Shown here: positions 60,858 to 64,000 of the stretch, in pieces | How the letters are laid out: the number at the start of each line of letters is the position of its first letter | Position numbering within the stretch: the stretch's first letter is position 1 | Source of the DNA: Burhinus oedicnemus | Lineage: Eukaryota > Chordata > Aves > Charadriiformes > Burhinidae | DNA length: 64,000 nucleotides | Direction: 5' to 3' | Assembly: GCA_008921705.1 (NCBI GenBank) | Contig: VFFE01005906.1 | Location: 133,370 to 197,369 of the forward strand | Translations under genes and position numbers: made by a program | Notes under the pieces: generated by a model | What the model was told of the DNA's origin: nothing | The model's database searches: none | The model's input: only the letters and a program-made list of their open reading frames with translations

Positions 60858-60890
60858 CAGCTGTCAGCTGATCCGAGCTGAGATCAGCTG
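60858..60890. promoter_or_regulatory. Triple CAGCTG E-box cluster in a hairpin
   Basis: Three perfect CAGCTG words lie at 60858-60863, 60865-60870 and 60885-60890. CAGCTGATC (60865-60873) and GATCAGCTG (60882-60890) form a perfect 9-bp inverted repeat with an 8-base spacer. CAGCTG is the preferred word of class II bHLH factors such as MyoD and Ascl1. Function is inference. Confidence 0.45.
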
Positions 60891-61779
60891 TGACCTAATT
60901 ATTGGCCTCTTAAACCTGCATTATTCCTTTCATTTTCCAGCTCATTGACGTTGTATAGAGAGAGGGTGAAAGAAGGTAGAAAAAAGAGTTATTGATAATC
61001 CACTTCCTATGTGTCTGCCACTCAGCCAGGGTCATGGCTGGATGGCCTCCATCAAAGAGAATGAGGGTGGGCTTTTAACCCCTTCTGCTCCCCTGTGGGA
61101 GGAAGACAGCTTTGTGCATTTGGGGGAATCGAAGCTTAAAATTATTTGAAATAAAACATCGGTGTGCTCTAGGTCAGAAAGATTCTGTAGTTCTTTGCTC
61201 TGAGGACAGAGGAAGCGAGCAGTTGATAACCTGTGAAAGGAAGGAATGAACAGAGAACACTCATCACCTCCTTTTGCACACAGGCAGGTGGAGGCATGCC
61301 TAAGGGGTTTATAGTCCTATCGGTTGGGAAGGCATTATGCGTGTGCGTTTTGCAGTATTCAGTAGACAAAGCGCTTGCACCATAGACGTGTTTTGGCCTT
61401 TCTAAGGTTGACGTGCATGTATGAGAATGCTTTGCCTGGGCAGCAGAAACGTACCAACCCAGTTAGAGTGGCATTGGATACAAATAACATACCAGCTCAC
61501 CACCTTTCCATGTATCTGGCTGCTGGTGAGAGCAGCTTGGCAGCCTTGCTTTATCCATCCAGCATGTGATAGCCACTGTTACTACCTGCCTTGTGAGTAG
61601 TTAATCAGTTGGAAGAACTGGAAAAGATCCAATACTGGTGGCTAAGATGGTATGGGGCCAGGTGTGTGGCACAGCACTGTGGGAGCAGAAGAGCAGCAAG
61701 GCTCTTCTTTCTGACTATGGTGGCATGGCCTGGGGAAGGCAAATATCGTGGCTCTGGCAGGTCAGTGCAGAAGGAAAGA
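60891..61779. other. Non-coding stretch
   Basis: 60930-61010 is AT-rich and enhancer-like ('gagttattgataatccact'). No gene is supportable. Confidence 0.45.
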
Positions 61780-62000
61780 GGGAGATGGTGAGGGGTGAAC
61801 AAATTGTGCAAAACTATCAATTTTTCCATACAAATCCACTTTTCACGTGCCAAATCTCTGTGCATCTTCCTCCAATAACTGATAATCTCCACCAATCAAA
61901 TTACCTCCTTGGTGATTAAAGCATCCATCTCCTGTTCACTGATTAGTCTCCAACCCAGTCTTTCAGGCTTTTAAACCCTCCTGCAATGCTTGCTAGTTAG
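61780..62000. promoter_or_regulatory. Candidate conserved non-coding block
   Basis: Contains 'ataactgataatctccacc', 'aatcaaattacctccttgg' and 'tgattaaagcatccatctcc', plus a CACGTG box at 61844-61849. The TGATAATC, CAATCA and GATTA words suit PBX/HOX- and OTX-type factors. Conservation is inferred. Confidence 0.3.
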
Positions 62001-62290
62001 CATATGTTCTCTAAGTCTGCACTTGCCAAGATCCACTCACAAATGCTTGTTTGCTGCTTTATTCAGCTATATAGGTGCCCTGCACTTTCTGCCATTTTGG
62101 ACATTCAAACCTGCTGCTAAAGAAGGGAGGGTGGAGAGATTGAGCGAGGAGAACTCCCCTATTGTATTATACTCTCTAATCCAGCCAAATTGTTGAGACT
62201 GGCTGTAAATTGCTAGGATAATTGACCTTCAGTCTTTTGAAATACACTTCTGGGAGTGAAATACATTTTACTTTCTGTTTTTTCTTGGTG

Positions 62291-62307
62291 TTTTTTTTTT
62301 TTTTTTT
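62291..62307 (+). repeat. Poly-T, 17 bases
   Basis: A simple homopolymer. Confidence 0.9.
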
Positions 62308-62472
62308 CCTGTTTGAAGCCTCTTGCAGCCTTTCTAAAGCATCTTCTCACAAATTTTAATCAATAACCTAGTCAGTGGTAAGCCTGAGTCTATCACATCT
62401 ATTACCTTGATGGCAGTGGTACTGGAAGCCCTTATTCCTTCACTTTTGACATGAAAGCTAGCAGCATGGAAG

Positions 62473-62525
62473 GAAAGAAAAAAAAAACCAAAACCCAAAA
62501 AAAACCCAAAAACCAAACCAAACCA
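62473..62525 (-). repeat. A/C-rich low-complexity tract
   Basis: A-runs broken by CC and CCC. It is the complement of the recurring T/G-rich tract type. Confidence 0.85.
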
Positions 62526-63159
62526 GAAAGATTAAAGTGGAATTGTGATGGTTTTAGAAAGTGAGCGCTTCCAAGCTTGATCAAATCTATTACAGTTATT
62601 TATTATTGACTGACTACTCATTGCACGTTCGGGACTGTATGATAAGCACAGCAGCTACAGGTACTACCTCTGGAGCCTCAGCTTTTAGGTCAGAGTTGCA
62701 CGTTCTAAGCCAGGAGTGTGCAGCATGTGCTTAGGGTGCAAATGTTGTCAGGTACTAACCACCTGGGAGAGAGCCCATGGTATCAACATTTCTTTTCTTT
62801 CAATATATATGCATCGTTCTTTACTGTGGCCCTTTTTGTGATACTTCTGTTGTGACTGTTGCCTATTGCTCATGCTTTAAAGAAAAGTGTAAATCTCTTG
62901 GTGAAGTGACCTTGCATACCTAGGATCTCCTAACAGAAATGATTTAAAAAAACCCAAAAGTAACAAAAGGCCCTTGCATAAGGGATGTGGTGGGAGATGC
63001 ATGGTCTCATTGCTGATGTATTGAACAGGAATTAGAGCAGTTAGTATCTATTCCTGAGCTTTTTATTATTAACTAGCATTTTTTGTTTGTAACAGCAAAG
63101 GCAACAGTGGCATTGCTTATCTTCCTTGGGGTGTTTGTGAACTAAATGATTCTGACGCT

Positions 63160-63260
63160 AAATGGTTATAGGACCTTGCCATCCCTGTGCCTCAGTTTCA
63201 TGGATAACGGTTTGTAAAACTGGATTAAGCTTACAGTGTTTAAGTGCTGTGAGATCTTCA
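63160..63260 (+). repeat. MIR-type SINE remnant
   Basis: 'ggttataggaccttgcca' is followed by 'tccctgtgcctcagtttcat' and 'tttgtaaaactggattaag'. These match the MIR core, the 'ctgtgcctcagtttcc' segment and 'tctgtaaaatggg'. Well preserved in the middle. Confidence 0.6.
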
Positions 63261-64000
63261 GAGTATGCATCTTGTTAATTCTTGGCTGTAAGATATATTG
63301 AGGAGTAATCTAGTAGATCCGGACTGTGGAGCAACTGAAGAATCTTTTTCCTGTTCCCATTTTGTGACTTACGCTTTTTTGGACTTGGATGAATTATTTC
63401 CTTAGACAAGGAAAAGAAAGCGAGGATGATAATGCTGCTAAAAAGCATTCTGAGATTCCTAAATGAAAGATGCAGCGTAAGTGCCAAATGGTAGCATTGT
63501 TATAACACATGCTGGAGAAACAGGCAGCCCTGAGTGAGTTCATGTCTTGCTGGGTAAGCCAATATGTTATGATATGGTGAACAGTGTTGCACAGTTGGAA
63601 AACTTGCGTGGCCCGCATGGAGCTAGCCAGGCAGGTAATGTGTGAGATGGACCCCTCAAGAAGGAGGCTGGCCTGTGAATACAGACTGAAATGAGGTTTG
63701 GCCATGATAGCCTCAACCTACAGCACGAGTCTATAGATATTCCTGGCAGTACCCTAGGGAGAGGAGAAGGCTTTGAAGGGGGGAATAGCAGTTACAGCTT
63801 GTGAGGCTGCAGCATGGTCCTGGTCCTAACGCAGTGCAGTGCCCTAAAGGATAAACTGTTTGCATAACAAGAAGTCTCCTGAGTCTGTTGCATAGGAGGT
63901 GCTATTTATCACCCCCAGCTGCAAGCAGCAACAGCTTCTAATACAATGGAATGATGCCTCAGGCCAGTCTATACATTTATAAGCACATTAATAAATCATC
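63261..64000. other. Non-coding stretch, 3' edge of window
   Basis: No gene is supportable. The minus frame at 63394-63705 is unrecognised. Nothing else specific seen. Confidence 0.5.

Larger units (their letters stand above)
62001..63159. other. Non-coding stretch with low-complexity tracts
   Basis: No gene is supportable. T17 at 62291-62307 and an A/C-rich tract at 62473-62525. Confidence 0.55.

Noticed and set aside
1..64000. tRNA, rRNA, CRISPR array, bacterial operon, provirus or transposase
   Set aside because: I looked for B-box-like tRNA words, regularly spaced repeats, clustered same-strand genes, and retroviral or transposase-type open frames, and found none that could be supported.

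Overview
The window looks like vertebrate nuclear DNA, most likely from a bird. It is AT-leaning and CpG-poor. It has long introns-or-intergenic character, homopolymer and TG/TA tracts, and several worn ancient MIR-type SINE remnants. One short fragment at about 5092-5144 matches the 3' end of the avian CR1 LINE, and that is the main taxonomic clue. There are no bacterial or viral gene arrangements, no rRNA, no recognisable tRNA and no CRISPR array. Nothing here is a convincing complete protein-coding gene. The open frames are short, overlap on both strands and match no family I recognise.

Layout. 1-5 kb: an alternating purine-pyrimidine tract with two CACGTG boxes, a MIR remnant, and a hairpin-rich patch. 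5-12 kb: the CR1 tail, AT-rich segments that look like conserved non-coding elements, and the longest open frame of the window (minus strand, 9548-10180). 12.4-13.2 kb: a compositionally odd block, perhaps an old repeat. 13-31 kb: mostly featureless, with homopolymers, one MIR, an AT-rich inverted repeat and a T/G-rich tract. 31.7-39 kb: enhancer-like blocks, four MIR-type remnants and a compact G-quadruplex motif. 39-50 kb: a splice-bounded open frame at 41674-41977, another G-quadruplex motif, a 22-bp palindrome, and dense enhancer-like blocks around 48.4-49.6 kb. 50-64 kb: a 28-T run followed by a candidate exon (52532-52665), a CTCF-like core, a hairpin at 56.6 kb, an E-box triplet at 60.9 kb and further enhancer-like blocks.

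Interpretation. The best reading is a gene desert or the interior of a very large intron near a developmentally regulated gene, carrying scattered cis-regulatory DNA. The two splice-bounded candidates would be alternative or non-coding exons if real. I could not run an alignment, so every conservation statement is inference from sequence texture (homeodomain, POU, YY1 and E-box-like words) and not a measurement. I found no clear new biological system.
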